Source of the DNA: Phialocephala subalpina
Taxonomy: Eukaryota > Ascomycota > Leotiomycetes > Helotiales > Mollisiaceae
Reading direction: 5' to 3'
DNA: 64,000 nt
Assembly: GCA_900073065.1 (NCBI GenBank)
Contig: FJOG01000003.1
Location: 460,369-524,368 of the forward strand
Part shown: one piece after another, positions 33,764 through 47,582 of the stretch
Position numbering within the stretch: position 1 is the first letter of the stretch
How the letters are laid out: each line of letters opens with the position of its first letter
The notes under the pieces: generated by a model
The model's database searches: none
What the model was told of the DNA's origin: nothing
The model's input: the letters and a program-made list of their open reading frames with translations, nothing else
Program-made: the position numbers and the translations under genes

Positions 33764-36700
33764 TTTCCCCAGATCAATTCAGGGGTGAAGAATCCGGAGG
33801 AGCAGTCCTGATAGTAATAGATGATCGTAAGATGTGGAAGATGCAGCGCGTGTGAACGTGAGCGAGAGCCAAGAGGTGATATATCCTCGAGTGGTTGCTG
33901 AGGGCGGGTATACATACAGGTAGCCACCCTTGCTTTTCAATTCCTGTCAGTTTGCCTTGCTACAGTGGCTTTTGAGTGCTGTGCTGCGAGGGGCGGGAAT
34001 GCACATGCTCGTTGGTTGAGGTGCTGTGGCGCCTAGGGCTGAAAGTCACAACCGACAGGGTACTATTGGGCATCAATCCACTTATTGGACGGGCTTCTTC
34101 AGGTCATATAGGCTCAATAAAGAATACCGGATAGACTGTTTGGGGCTATTTTGGACAAAGAAGCAATAAGATCATCTTCTTTAAGATTCGCTATAAAGCG
34201 AGACCCAAATGCTCGACGCTGGGTGTTCGACTGCGGAATGTGCCGACTGTATTTTGATGGTGTTTGACGTGGCCCTGTTGTTGCCTACTTGCCCATCATA
34301 AGTATTTGCCTCACTGTCCGAAACCTAATCAATGATAGCCAATAGTGGACAGGGCTTGCTGCACAGCGCATGCTTAATAAGCCGCCACGCGTTAATGCCG
34401 CACAAGAATGGATGAATGTGCCTCGGTGTCGGTATCATGAAATCGAATAGATTGTGATATTCGAATGGGGGGTCCAACCATGAGCAGCCACGGAATCCCT
34501 ACAAAGCCCTCAAAACCATTGTGAACCCAAAGACAAGGGTCTAACAAGGCCCACTTGCTTCTATAGGACATAATGGGTGGACAGACTTTGAATCTTGGTT
34601 GCAGTCGAAGGAAATTTCCCATCCCTGTAAGTGGCAAGATTGAGAGCGATGTGCCTGCGGCTGATTGAAGCTATTCTGAGATCTCGACTCTCTTGTCACT
34701 CTATTCCTCCGCCCATTACTCTATGTACCACTCTACCATCGATTCCTTAGTCCTTTACCTTCTGAATTTACCGAAGATCCTTATGCAAGTTGTACATTTC
34801 TCCTAGAGCCTTTTAATCTCGAGTCCTTTAAGTCCTCAAATAGCTGTGTAAGTATAAAATCGATATACGAGTAAGGTGAAGTAGGATATGCAAGGTTTCA
34901 CTCTATATAGCAGTTGGCATAATACTCAAGAAATGGGGTGGGAGTATGCTCGCGAGGGGTTGTAAAGGTTTTAGTCCTGAGAGGTAGAACGAAGAGAGAG
35001 AGAGAAAAGGCAAAAGGACTTATGAGGAGCACTATTCCATTCGAATAATCGGTTGCTCGAGCGCCACCAGTCAAGCTAGGCTCAACTAGTGCAGTTATGC
35101 CCCGTCAAACCCATGAGAACCCAAGCTAAACGGGTTTGAGGGCTTTTTAGGGAATGGCCAGAGTTATTTCACGGTATGAGCATGCCATTCTGGACAGAAA
35201 GCCTACAATGTGACGAACAATCGCGGGGTCCTAAAACAAAAGAACTTTCTGAGCTTAGCTCCGCTAGGTAGTAATAGTGTAGGGTAGTCATAATAGATAT
35301 CTTTATGCGATGGAGTTGGGCATGTTAAGTGTGGCTCATTTCGTGGTTTATCAGACTTACAGCAATGATGAGGTTTGGAAATTTCACGGCATTCAAATTT
35401 GTTGGACATCAAGAATTGGACACACAGGCGTAGAGCTCGTAAAAGAAGGGGAATCTCATTGTCTGTTTTGGGAAGCAAGCTGATTACTTTCCAAATGAAT
35501 AATGCTTATCCTTCAAGGTAGAAAGACTTTAAAATCATCGCAACTCGTGAAGTTGAGAGTTCTGGCAGCACTGTTGTTTTTGTGAGACGCCGAAGCGTTG
35601 AGATGTGTTGACCCTATATTGAAGACTTCATCTTCTATCACAACATATGCACCTCAGCGGGTGTCCCAGATGCCCTCCTATCTACCGTCTCAATATCCAA
35701 ATGCTATCTCTCCCTGAATCTTGGCTCAAGAATGTTTCCCCGTCAGTGTCAAACGGCTGGCGCAGGTACTCTACCAATTTCACGTGAACTAGCAAGCGTC
35801 TTCCTTAACCTTATATTAAATTGCTACTGATGGCGAAGGTATTACAGCCATAGCACTAATTAGTTAGAAACGTAATTTTTAACCGAGAATAAATATTATG
35901 TATTTGAAGGGCCATTACTAAGCCTTAGATAATATTTTGAATTTATAATTTCATAGAAAATATATATAAGAAATATAATTCTTTTATTTTAATTACGTTT
36001 TTAAAATTTACGATTTTATAATAATTTCGTAAATTATAAAAAGCAAATATATTAAATAAGAATATAATTGTTTTTGTATTTTATTAATTTTAATTTGAAA
36101 AAAAAATAATAAATAATTTAAATAATTATTAAAAAAAAATTATAATTCGAATATAAATATATTTCTAATTAATTAATATTATAATTATAATAAAAATCAT
36201 GGATTGAAATATAGTATAGTTTAAAATGAGATTTATTTTAATACATAATATAATTTATATCAATAATTTATATAATAAATTATTTTTATTTAATTTATTA
36301 ATTATATTTTAATTTTTGTTTCTAAAGTCGCATAGGCTAAAGGAATTAACGTAGATACAAGCTTACGGGCTGTTCTGGCCCCGAGGACCGCAATTAAAAT
36401 TACTCTTCTCTCTCCTCTAGAACAAATGAGATTTATGGTAGAATTTAGCGTCAACATTGTGGTGTTATAACATTTATGGAGCTGATGGCGAAGTTATCCA
36501 TATTCAAGGCCCGAACCCAAAGACGCCAGGCCACCAAGCTGACAACAATCCTCATTCTCGCCAACGGTTAGGTTAACTCCCTAAAACGAGCGTCTCAAAT
36601 CTCTCAATCTCTCAATCTCTCTCCCCCTCAGCACCGCAACCTTCATCGAACTTCTCTCATGACGCGTCTGTGAGCCAAGCTTTAGGATGATTTCGAATGC

Positions 36701-37043
36701 GACGCAGAATACTATCAGGCGTGTCACTGTATCATGTCGTCGCGAATTATTAGTGGCTTCTCAGCCTCCAATGGAAATAAGGACGCCCCCTCTATGGACT
36801 GTTGCTGATCAGTCGACTTATCAGCTCCAGACACGATCATGACGGGTTATGTGGTCGACTATCTGCACGGTTGTTGTACGACCCATGCATGGTGAAGAGT
36901 TCCAGGCTTCCTCGAACTATGCGTCTTATCTCCTCCGCTTTCGCCAGACTGCCGTAAAACTTGCGCGCGTTGAGCGAGCCTTCCAATTTCTTCCTGCACT
37001 TCTTCTCGACATATTTCAGCGCCCTTGAGCAACTCTGGCAACT
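33764..37043. other. Gene desert with extreme AT-rich island
   Basis: No supported gene in 3.3 kb. About 35860-36320 is almost purely A and T with long A and T runs, in sharp contrast to its flanks. The remainder has only short ORFs. The island looks like mutated repeat DNA (RIP-like) or a relic of a transposon too decayed to name. CT-repeat sequence occurs near 36595-36625. Confidence 0.7.
35860..36320. repeat. AT-rich island, probably decayed repeat
   Basis: About 460 bases dominated by A/T, with TAATTA and AAATTA-type words on both strands. There is no ORF and no visible terminal repeat. C-to-T mutation of a transposon by repeat-induced point mutation is the usual cause in this group; I cannot see the parent element. 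Confidence 0.6.
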
Positions 37044-40000
37044 ATGGCCTTGCTCGAGTCGGTCTTCAACCATTTGGTCCTGCCGCCCAAGCTGCCCGGA
37101 CAGCAGGATGTAGACATCGAGGGCATTGAACGGAGCATCCTGACTCGCCTCATACGTGCCTGCGACATCCTGAGCAAGTTCACAGGCCAACAATTTGCGG
37201 AAACATGGGCTTCTGTTCGCCATTCTCTTCGCGTTTGCCTCAATATCAATCCAGGCCGTCTTGAGAAGGCATCAATGCTGCAAGAATTCTGCAATCTCCA
37301 ACGAAATGATTTACTCATCTTGCACGTGGTGGAACAGAATGCGGCACTCCTTATTCGACATCATATCAAGTACGTATCACAACTCAGGAAAGCACCACCC
37401 AAGTTCCGACTGAAGCAAATGGCGTAGTGACGGTGTAGATACCGTTATCTTTGAAGCTTTCGAAGCGTCACCTTCTTCTGAGGACGTCCTCGCCGCTGGA
37501 AATGCACTCCAGTGGGACTTCCCCGGTCGCGCTGTCGCGATACCTTTCGACGAATTCCTCAAAGAATCTTTCCAGGAGAGTCTGGCTACCTTCCTTGAGC
37601 AAGCTAGCACGGAGTCTCTGAGGCGCTTCCAGGCACGTTCTACCAAGGCAAAAGCCTCTGTCATCGAGGCCCGGGATACCACCGACCCAGCTCTTGTTAC
37701 CCAGATGCTCATGCCCTTGCTTGAGGCCGTCGGATCTTCTGTCGATGTTCCTAGACTGAGAAAGCGAGTGCGGGACGATGTCAATATACAAAACGCATAT
37801 TTGCCCTGGAGAAGACTGCCGCTCTGGCTTGTCCTCCGCGTTGCCACTCAGCGTCAGCTCTGCCTTGCTCTTGGAATCGAGACTGGACGAGCCTGCTACA
37901 AGTTCCTCATTTGCACTGTCCTTTCTCAGCTTCTTGAGGATTGTGCTGGTCAGCTTGCCCCAGAGTTGACAATGATGCTCAAAGCCAAGGTGTGCCGCCG
38001 TCTCGCGAAGCTGGAAATGGACAAGACTCGGGTCGACTCCGTCTCTGTTGTCTACAAGCGGCTCTTTGGCTCGATCGGTCCAGTATTGAAGGGGACCATC
38101 GAAAAGGCTACAGAACAGGTTGAATCGGCCTGGGCTAACTTCAAGATAACAGTCGCACGATCTATCCCCACACTCCCGCCTCACGCCGATGACCAGGCTC
38201 TCCACCTTTCCCTCCCAAACAGCGAAAAATACCTCTCTGATCTTCTCACCTTACCTCGTGCACAACAGAGAGACCCTGCATCGTTGCATATTCCTCCCTC
38301 GGGTGATGGCACGATGGAACAAGTCACAACATTCACTGATCGCTACTTCAACTTGGCCAAATTAGAGAGTGGCATCGAGACGGGACGAACACTAGCACCC
38401 GAATCCGTGGCAGATTGCCAAGCTCGTTGTCTTGAGCTGGCAGAGTCGATTTTCGGTTTGTTCGCCGCGGTAGGGGACGCTTATGACTCCAATCCAGAGC
38501 AAATGAGCATTTTCATCTTGAATCTCTTTGACCTCTGGGTCCAAATGGATGCATGTGCTATCAAAGCCTGCCCTCTCCTCCGCGACTACGCCTCAGGATT
38601 CAGCCCCGAGCTGCTTGACGTTTTGCACCTCCCTACGTTATTAAGCATGCAGCGCCTCCAAGATATCCAGAGACATCTCTGGAGCAGATATAACAATTGT
38701 CGGTTTGCTCGCAAGACGATTTTCAGCGAACCCGATCAGGACTGCTTCGCTGCGCGGTATCTAGAGCAGTCTGCTCGGCTGCGCAGACTACGGGAAAAGA
38801 TTAAGAAAGCCTCAAGTAGGTTGCGCGAAAACAAGGAATACCAATGGAACAACGCTTGCGATAAATACGACGATCTCAGCCAGAAAATCTCTGGTGGTAC
38901 TTGTGTTTGCTCGACCAATGATGATGGATCTCGCAATGTTAAAGGATGTACAAAGTGCTGGCACAGGCGCTGCCGGAAACAAATGAAAATCGCTATCCAC
39001 GAAGACTTCCTCCCTGGAAACAGTGCTCAAGAAGCGGCAGTAGTATTTGAGCTCGAAATTCCAAGCTTCCTGGCGGCGTACCGAGATGCCACATTCAAAA
39101 TAGTCAGCAATCTGGGGCACCCGAGCAAGCCCAGTGCCTCCTCGCCACCGGTCATGCTGCTGAAAGACTACTCCCAGCTTCAATGCTACATGAAGTCAAC
39201 TGTAGACGGTATCTCGCTTGCGTCAGCAAAGAAATCCTTTCGCCAGACCCATTTCAAGGCGTACAAAATGAAGGTCGACCTATCTGACATTCTCTTACCG
39301 CTGGGGCTAGACTTTGCATACTACGATATCAAGTCGGGAGTATGGCTGAAAGACCTCGACAAACAATTGACATTTCAACACCTCTGTGGAATCCATGTTC
39401 CGCGCAGTCTGCAAGCCTCAATCATTCCGACGTCGGTACATCCCGCTCCCAGTAGCGATGGACCGTCATCCTACGAGATCATAGCCAGTCAAACCAAGTG
39501 TCCGTCAGACATTTCCATTCACGAGTTCATGAGCTATCAGAGATTGCTCTCTGGGAAGACTCGTCGCTGGCTGACTATGCTAGTGGAGTTGGGTGCGTCG
39601 AACCTAAACTTTAGCGCTGAAGATACTATGCATATCTTCAACCAACTCGCCGTGCAAGCAGGGCCAGCACAAAATGAAACTGACCTTCTGCGCGACGCTC
39701 ACCTGGTCTTCCGGGATCATTCTTTTTGTCAGCGCTTGATAGAACAGATCGATAACCATCTTCGCAATATAGCCACTAATTGGCGCGAGATGCATTGCAT
39801 GGAGATGCTCATCACCTTAAGCCTTCGGCTCTTTAACTTGACTTCTAGCCAAGATCGACAATCTGCGGAAAGATTGCTCAAGGCCGCGCGTGAGTCAACT
39901 TTGCAATGGATCTCCCAGCTCCGTGACGAGATTAGGAATGCAGCCGAGGCTGACGCAGCAGAGAGGGCTGCAAGATACGGATTCTGGGCCGCTCTGCTTT

Positions 40001-43000
40001 GCCGAAGGACCTTCACCATCTTTGTCGAATCAGATTCCAAGATAAACGCAGAGGATCTATGTTCCTTTGTTCAGGCTTCGGTGGCGTTACAGGAGAGCCT
40101 CGTGGTAGATCTTGCGAAGCTACCCTTCAACCTGAAAAACATGTTGATCAGAGATATAAAAATGGCACATCGGATACAATCACTCATCAAACAATCTATC
40201 AAATCCAACCCTGACAGTTTGGGAGCTGCGATCAACAAGACTTGGTCCGATTCCGGTAATTCCACTGGGAGGACTTACTCTCATTGGCAGTTCCTTTCCT
40301 CCCCGAGCAAGAGATGGGTCGTGTCGATTATCACTAGTACGGGTAACAAGTTCATCGTCTCTCAGGTAGTCCACTACAACTTCATTGAGGGACACCTGTT
40401 AGTGGACGGGAAGCCGTTGGGGAAATTGCCCCTAGACATCAGAGAATCAGAGGACGTCAAGGAACTCTTCGGAAACCAGCACCTTCTGACCTTTCCTTCG
40501 TCACTTAGCGGCATGAGTCACGTTATGGCAACTCGCATACGCGGTAATGAAGTTCATTTTGGTCTTCGCGGAAAGAGCGTGGTTATCCGAGCTCTCATCA
40601 GAGACAGTCTTCTGGAGTATGTTCCTCGGCGTGTATTCATGGGCAACGACAATTTTGATCTGCCCTCGGGTCTTACCGAAAATTGCGTGCACTGGCTTAA
40701 TCTCTATACAAAGCGCCTGGAAATCAGACGGAAACCTGTCATATGGAAAACTAGGCAGAGTGACTGGATTCTAGATGTCCTGAGTCGCCGGGCACAGCGA
40801 AATAGGGTGTTTCTGGTCGATCCCCACTCCGACCTTTGCAAACGCGTGGCTAGGATCTTCCGCTACTTCGAGGATCCCCAACGGTTGACTGTCTTCCAGC
40901 CCACGATGGGCAAACTTTCTGTTGAGATGCGGCACCTCGAGCTCTCTTTCTTTGTCAATAACAGCAACCTTCTCCAGTGTCGAGAGCTGCACGCAGAGAT
41001 CGATCCTAACCAGGATGCGGGAACGCTTTACGGATTCCTGAGCAAGATTGTGCTTCGCGATGTGGCCAATCCTGAGCGGCGAAGCATAATTACTCCACTA
41101 GGGCAGCTGACTTACACGCGTCATGGTATGCATGTTGCGGTTCGGGCGATCAGCACCACCGAATATGGCAGGTTCGGAATCGACGATGTTCTGCGACGAT
41201 TGTCATGTCCGCCTGAGCCGCGCTTACTCTACTCCAAAGCTCAGTTCCATGCATTCACCTCATTCGTTTTGCCCGATCCTCTCACCGGGCGCACCGGCAC
41301 AGAGGAAGCTCTGCACACACTCAGGTCAGGCTATTGCCAGCCCTGGACGCCAACAAGCGACGGTCTTGCCTCCATTCTGAGAGTCATCGGCAGACTGAGC
41401 CCGGGTAGAGAGTATTATCCCAAGGACAAGAGACGCCTGCAGACCGTTACCTGGGACCAACACCTCACCATAAGCGTTCAACACGATAGCTATGAGGGTC
41501 TCGCCCAAGAGATACTGGCCAAATCAGACCGGCTCCGAGCCTTTACCGCAGACGAAGATGAAGCGATAGATTTTGACGTCGAGATCTCTTCCCACCTCCG
41601 AAGGCGCGGTGAAATTCGGCGTCTTCTTTACGAGCGCGGCATTTCTGATCCCGGTGGATTGACAGCCGGGAAGGACATGGTGTACGACCCCAGAGATCGA
41701 CAGGCCAGTTCGCCCCAAGCCACCAATGTTTACCAAACCGTGGGACTTGTTCGCAAGCAACCGTTTCGTGCCCATATGACAAGAGAGCTGGCAGCTGTTC
41801 TTCAAAACTGGAAATTGATCGGTGGATTCCACCACACCAACTCAGATTCAGAAAGCATTTCGAGTTGCCTTAGCGATTTGATGGAGAACAATATCGGCGA
41901 ACATTGGGGCAATCTCGTGGATCTTTGCCGACATACTGATCCTCAGGATCCGTATAGGATGTTATTTCGACTGGGCCTCTTGTCATTTGGCACAAAGCCT
42001 GACATGGACGCGATCCGGTCGCTGGCTGCATTTGGTTGCTTAGATGAATTGAAAGTCTTACGGCCGCCAACCAGTCCTTGCTTTGCTGAGTTCAAGCTCT
42101 ACGCATCTCCAACGCTTGAATCGCTTCTGAACTTCATCGCAGCCGACTATCCCGTTGTTAAATCGGATGCTAGAAAAAGTAAAAAAGAGCAAGATAGATT
42201 TCAAGAGAAGCATCGGATCCTGTGCGAGGCTGAAGGGAGACGCCTAGCCTCCTTTCTCCTAGAGCAGTGGCCCAGTTCGGAACCATCAGCAGAGGAGTTC
42301 GAATCAACAGTGCTTGATGGCGAGCTAGCCATGAAAAGAATTCTCCCTGAGTGGCAACGCTTGCTTCGGAATATGGGTCTCTCGGAGTATGTTATTCAAG
42401 CTCAGGAGATCTTGGATCGCTATAAAGGGGCGAACGACAGGTCGGTACCACGAGCTTGGAATAAGGAACCTGCAGCCTTCTGTATGCCTGACCGTGGCTC
42501 TACTATTCCATCACTACCAGATTTTCTCGTGAAATGCGCGCCCCTTCCTTTCGGGCACTTGTCTCATGGAGTGCTTCTGAGCAAAGATCTACCCCGAGGT
42601 ATACATTCGCCCAGCGAGCGGAACAAGATTTCCCGAAAGACTACTCCATCCAAGGAGATTATTGAGCTAGGTAAAATCTTAGATCTATTCGCCAAGTCCC
42701 CGGATGTTCTGCGGCAGCAATATGGAGAAGACTTGAAGAAGAGCCTTCTAGCTCTAGAGAACGTCTGCAACCAGCCGCAGCTTCAAGAGACGCCGCCAGG
42801 TGTCGATGTTGTTAAAAAGGACATTGAAATGGCTCGGGTGGCTCTGAATCATGAGTTTGAACGCGTTCAGAATACTTTCTCCGCCGAGGACGATCGCTTC
42901 CAATGGCTTCAACTGGGTAGCTTATGGCCATGCACCACTCCGATAACAATCCTTGAACAGCTGCGTTCAAGCTCTGATCACCATTTCGGAAGCAATGTAA

Positions 43001-46000
43001 GAGAAAGTCTGGTTTCGTATGGCGTGCTAGTTACGACTTTGCAAAGGCTTCTCCGAATCAGACATGCCCAGTTAAAAGGAGATCACCAGAAACTACTTCA
43101 GGAATGGCGAAATTCTGGCCATGAAAACTGGAGCCCATTGAAGTTCCCTGACTGGTTACTTCTTGAGATTGAAAGCGATCTTCTCATTCGCTGCGAGCAG
43201 ATAGAAGTTGCCCATGCTATTATATCGCCGGCATCTGGATCGAACTCTGTATTGCAAATGAACATGGGCAAGGGTAAGCAAATCACCCTTTAGACTTGAG
43301 GCAGTAGAATCTTCTATGCCGACATTCTCTGCTTTGGAATGGATTTGAAAGTTGGCATACTAATAGTTTTTTTTAGGTAAAACCTCTTGTATTGTGCCCA
43401 TGGCTATGGCGATTCTGGCAGACAAGAAGCAGCTCTCGCGCCTGATCGTGCCAAAGGCGCTGCTATTGCAAACAGCTCAGACAATGCATTCTAGACTAGG
43501 AGGGTTAGTAGGTCGAGAGGTCAGGCATATTCCATTCTCTCGTCGGACGTTAACCGCGCCAAACATGCTCCGACTGTACTCCGAGCATCATCGCGAAATT
43601 CTTCGCTGCTGCGGCGTTATTCTTACCACTCCTGAGCACGTCTTGTCGTACAAGCTCAGCGGGCTCCAACGTCTTGCGGACTCGAGGCTTGAGGAAGCGC
43701 ACGAGATGATTAATTTTCAGTCATGGCTGACTAACACCTGTCGCGATGTCCTTGATGAATCGGACTTCACCTTGGCGGTCAAGACACAACTGATTTACCC
43801 AAGTGGCCCGCAGATATCCGTCGATGGACATCCACACCGCTGGGAGGTTGCACAAATACTATTGTCTCTAGTTGAAGATCATCTCCCGGATCTTCAACGC
43901 GATTTCCCGCGAAGTATTGAGGTGGTCAAACGACCTGATGGATTTCCTATGGTATACTTCCTCCGAACAGACGTTGAAGATGCCCTGCACCACCGAATCA
44001 TAAATGACATCTGCGATAGATGGATTTCCTTCCTTCGTTTGGCGGACTCAACATTACCTGTCAATAAGCGTGAGATCAAGCGCGTTCTATCGGAGGAGAC
44101 TTTTGATCGCAAGCTCGTCGAGCGGGTGTCGTATTTTTTTGCAGATAAGTCTTCGGCATGCAAGAACATCCTCCTTGTCCGTGGGCTACTTTCGAACAGG
44201 ATTCTTTTACTCTGCTTGAAGAAGAGATGGAATGTGCAGTACGGGCTGCACCCACACAGGCATCCTATTGCGGTCCCTTTCGATGCAAAAGGGGTTCCAT
44301 CTGAACAGGCAGAGTTCGGTCATCCTGACGTCTCCATCCTGTTCACTTGCCTAGCTTTCTATTACTCCGGCCTCAACCTATCTCAGTTCCGCGAAGGTTT
44401 GCAGCATGTCTTGAAGTCTGATGACCCTGCAGCGGCGTATGATAGGTGGACCCAGGGGTGTGATACCCTTCCAGAAGCTTTGCACCACTGGAATGTCATC
44501 AACGGAGATGACCAAGGGCAAGTCGAAGAACTATGGCGTCATCTTCGACTCCGCAGAAACGTCCTTGATCATTATATGAACAACTTTGTCTTCCCTGTTC
44601 ACGCTAAGCAATTCGGCATCAAGCTGCAGGCTTCTGCGTGGGATCTCCCCCTGTTCTCGAAATCGCGGCCAGGAGAGGAGACCTCGTGCGCCAAGACAAC
44701 CGGATTCAGCGGCACAAATGACAATAAGATGATGCTCCCGCTGAATATCAAACAAGATGATCTACCAAGTTTACGCCAAACCAACGCAGAAGTACTCACT
44801 TACGTCCTGCAGGCCCGGAACCGGCAGTATAACCTCGCGGCTTGGCAGGGAAAGCGCCTGACAGAGGAAGAGCTGCTGCGAAGGATTGCGGCCATGAACA
44901 TCAGGATTTTGATAGACGCTGGTGCCTACATCCTGGAGATGGACAATCGGAGCCTCGTCAGAACATGGCTAGATATAGACACGCGAGCCAAAGGGGCTGT
45001 CTATTTTGGTGCTGATAACAGAGCCTGGGTCCAGTATCGGGGAGGGAAGGAGGTGGTCCCATTGCTCGCCACGCCTTTTGCCGAAAACCTTGACGAATGC
45101 CTTGTGTACGTTGACGAAGCCCATACGCGTGGAATAGACTTGAAGCTGCCCCAGAAGGCTCGCGGAGCATTAACTCTGGCTCTCGGCCAGACGAAGGATC
45201 ACACGGTGCAAGGTAAGCTTACTGCATCAATCACCCCGAATAACAAGTGTGCTCAACAGAACTAGCTGCTATGAGACTTCGACAACTGGGAACCACCCAG
45301 TCTATCGTTTTCTTTGCCCCTCCAGAAGTCCACCAGAGCATCCTAGACGTGTGCAAGAAAAGATGTGGGGAGGTAATTGACTCCTCCCATATTGACTCCT
45401 CTCACGTCGTGATCTGGCTTCTGGAACAGACTTGCCGCGCGAACGAGCACTTGCAGAATCTGTACCTTGCACAAGGAACAGATTTCTGCCGCCGGACGAA
45501 TGCGCAGTGGAAAAATATGAAGTTCCTTACCGTAAAAGGTCACCGAGAAGCCTATCTCAAAGTTATTCAATATCCAGAACGCCAGACTCTTGAGCAGCTG
45601 TATGGAGTGATGACAGACACCCAGCCTATTTCCCTCACTGATGTGCCGTTCGTGGAGCTGAAGGCTTTCATGGAGGAGCTCAACAGGCAGAGACGAGCAG
45701 CAAACGGCAACGGGAATGTCATTCATAGTTCTGTGCTGGAAGAAGTAGAGCAGGAACGAGAAGTCGAGTTCCAAGTCGAGGAGGCACGTCAGGTGCAAAA
45801 GCCGACGCACTACAAGGGCCTTGCATTCCCGGGTCTGCATAGAGCTGTCTCTGACTTTGCCAACACTGGCGACCTCGTTGGCGGACACGGGTACGAGCAT
45901 GCCTTTGAAGCTTTGGCGCGTACGAGCATCGGTCAAAGATACAAAGTTTGCCGCACGACATCGCAGCTATTTGTTTCGGCCGAGTTCATCCGCACTATCA

Positions 46001-46720
46001 AGCTTGGGAAGGGTGTCCCAAATGATAACTTCCTGGTAAGTTCATATCCTATCGCCGTTCTTTGTCCCTGGCGGTGCTAAGCGATGTCTTCTACAGCGGC
46101 CCGTTGAATGGATCCTGTGGAACCCTTCAAATGAGACGGCCCTCGTAATTATCTCCGAGGAGGCGGAGCTTTTGATTCCGATTATTCGCGCAGCGAGAAA
46201 GCCAAAAGTGCACCTGATTACATATGCTGCTCCTGTCACTAAAAACATGCTGCACTTCAATGGCCTTTCGTACTACGTCCTCCCTCGCCTGCCCATTGGC
46301 TACACAGTACCTGACTGGTTCTCCATCGAGCTTGGAATTTTCGCTGGCAGGCTCTATATCAACTTCCTAGAGTGTGCTCCTCTGACGAAATACCTGCAGC
46401 TTGCAAACAAGACTGATACAGAAACCCCGCAGAGCAACAGCGAGCATGTCGGCGTCTTTACCAAGAATCCTGTCAACTTCCTTCTGGAGTGGCTCACTTT
46501 GTGCCGCAAGGGGCAAGACATCATGCACACACCGATGGGCTATGTCTGCCAAAGGCGGCCATTACACGAAAGCCATCCTTTCTTTGTCGCGCGATGCGCG
46601 GATGCTGGGGAGGTTGTACCGCCTTCGGTGGGAGGTGGAACTGGCGGTGATGTAGAAGAAGCTGAAGACGGGGATACGGACCTTGAAGATGAGTGGAATC
46701 TGGTAGATCACTTAGGCTAG
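37044..46720 (+). CDS. Giant DUF6606 / DUF3638 / DUF3645 protein, helicase-like core
   Basis: Model: join(37044..37369, 37428..43273, 43377..45212, 45260..46035, 46097..46720), 3135 aa; every phase agrees. DUF6606 opens the protein (FNHLVLPPKLP, LILHVVEQNAALLIRHH). A Cys cluster lies at about 601-635 (CVCS, CTKCWHRRCRK). DUF3638 begins at about 2050: NMGKGKTSCIVPM (Walker A-like, split by an intron), ILTTPEH at about 2139-2145, and DESD at about 2184-2187. DUF3645 is KRWNVQYGLHPHRHPIAVPF, AEFGHPDVSI. At about 2634-2680 come VYVDEAHTRGIDLKLP and RLRQLG. The tail is acidic. Databases often label this family a ubiquitinyl hydrolase, but I see no Cys-His protease site; the visible motifs suggest a nucleotide-driven translocase (inference). 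Confidence 0.88.
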
Positions 46721-47582
46721 CTAGGTACGGATTTCTGTGCTTTCTCAGATGTACTCCTACTTTTCTCCAACTTCGCCATGATAGATAAGAAGATATAACG
46801 AGGAGATTAGCTATGTTAGGAAGGTTTGATAGTTATGAGTAGCATGGGTCGCTTGGGGTTAGGAAGGAAGAGGAAGAATGATGAAGAATTTATTGGTCCA
46901 GACCTTGCAACTAATGACGAAATGAAACATATACCACAATCGGAACACGATGCCCCAACCTATGGTGGACTTTGCCTGCGTTCTATCGACCTCTCTTCGT
47001 TGAAATTTGGACAGTCGTACCGCACAATGACCATTTATGCCATCAACTTTGTCAGCTCCGCAGGATCTCCAGTGCTTGAGTTGGTGCTTGCTGGATCCCT
47101 TCTGTACATGGCGCCTGAGCTCAAACTTCCTCCGCCAAGTGTAATCGGACAATCCGGATGCTTCACTCTCGTATATTCTATAATGGGAAGGAAATATTTA
47201 GGTGATATATAGGTTTTGGCGCTGATCCACGTCCCGACTAAGCCATCGCCCTCGCCCAACGCTCCTTTGGATGTCAGGTTGATTTTTTCAGGTAAGATGT
47301 TTAATACAACAATACACGGTCTAGGGGAATCGAAAGCTTATTTTGCAAGTTTTACGCACGCCGAGCAGAATAGAAGGCACGTGATAAAAAATGGGTACGT
47401 GTGGGAGAAAATGTTGGGGAATGTAATTCTAAAGAGTTCTTAGTTGGCAACACACGAGATCCAACCCACTCTACCCGCCTATAGTTCCTCAATTATAGGC
47501 CCTCCGAGCTTAAAGAAACGGCTCGCCTCCTCCAAAGCTGATTTATCGGGCATGCCTGTGACGCCATTCGAGTCAGACATGC
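46721..47582. other. Intergenic region without a supported gene
   Basis: A 128-codon + ORF (46826-47212) has no recognisable feature. Not supported. Confidence 0.4.

Noticed and set aside
36837..37318. Minus ORFs upstream of and across the giant gene start
   Set aside because: They overlap the conserved DUF6606 start on the other strand and have no recognisable features.
37044..46720. Ubiquitinyl hydrolase activity for the giant protein
   Set aside because: A common database label for this family, but no Cys/His protease motif is visible and the motifs seen are NTPase-like.
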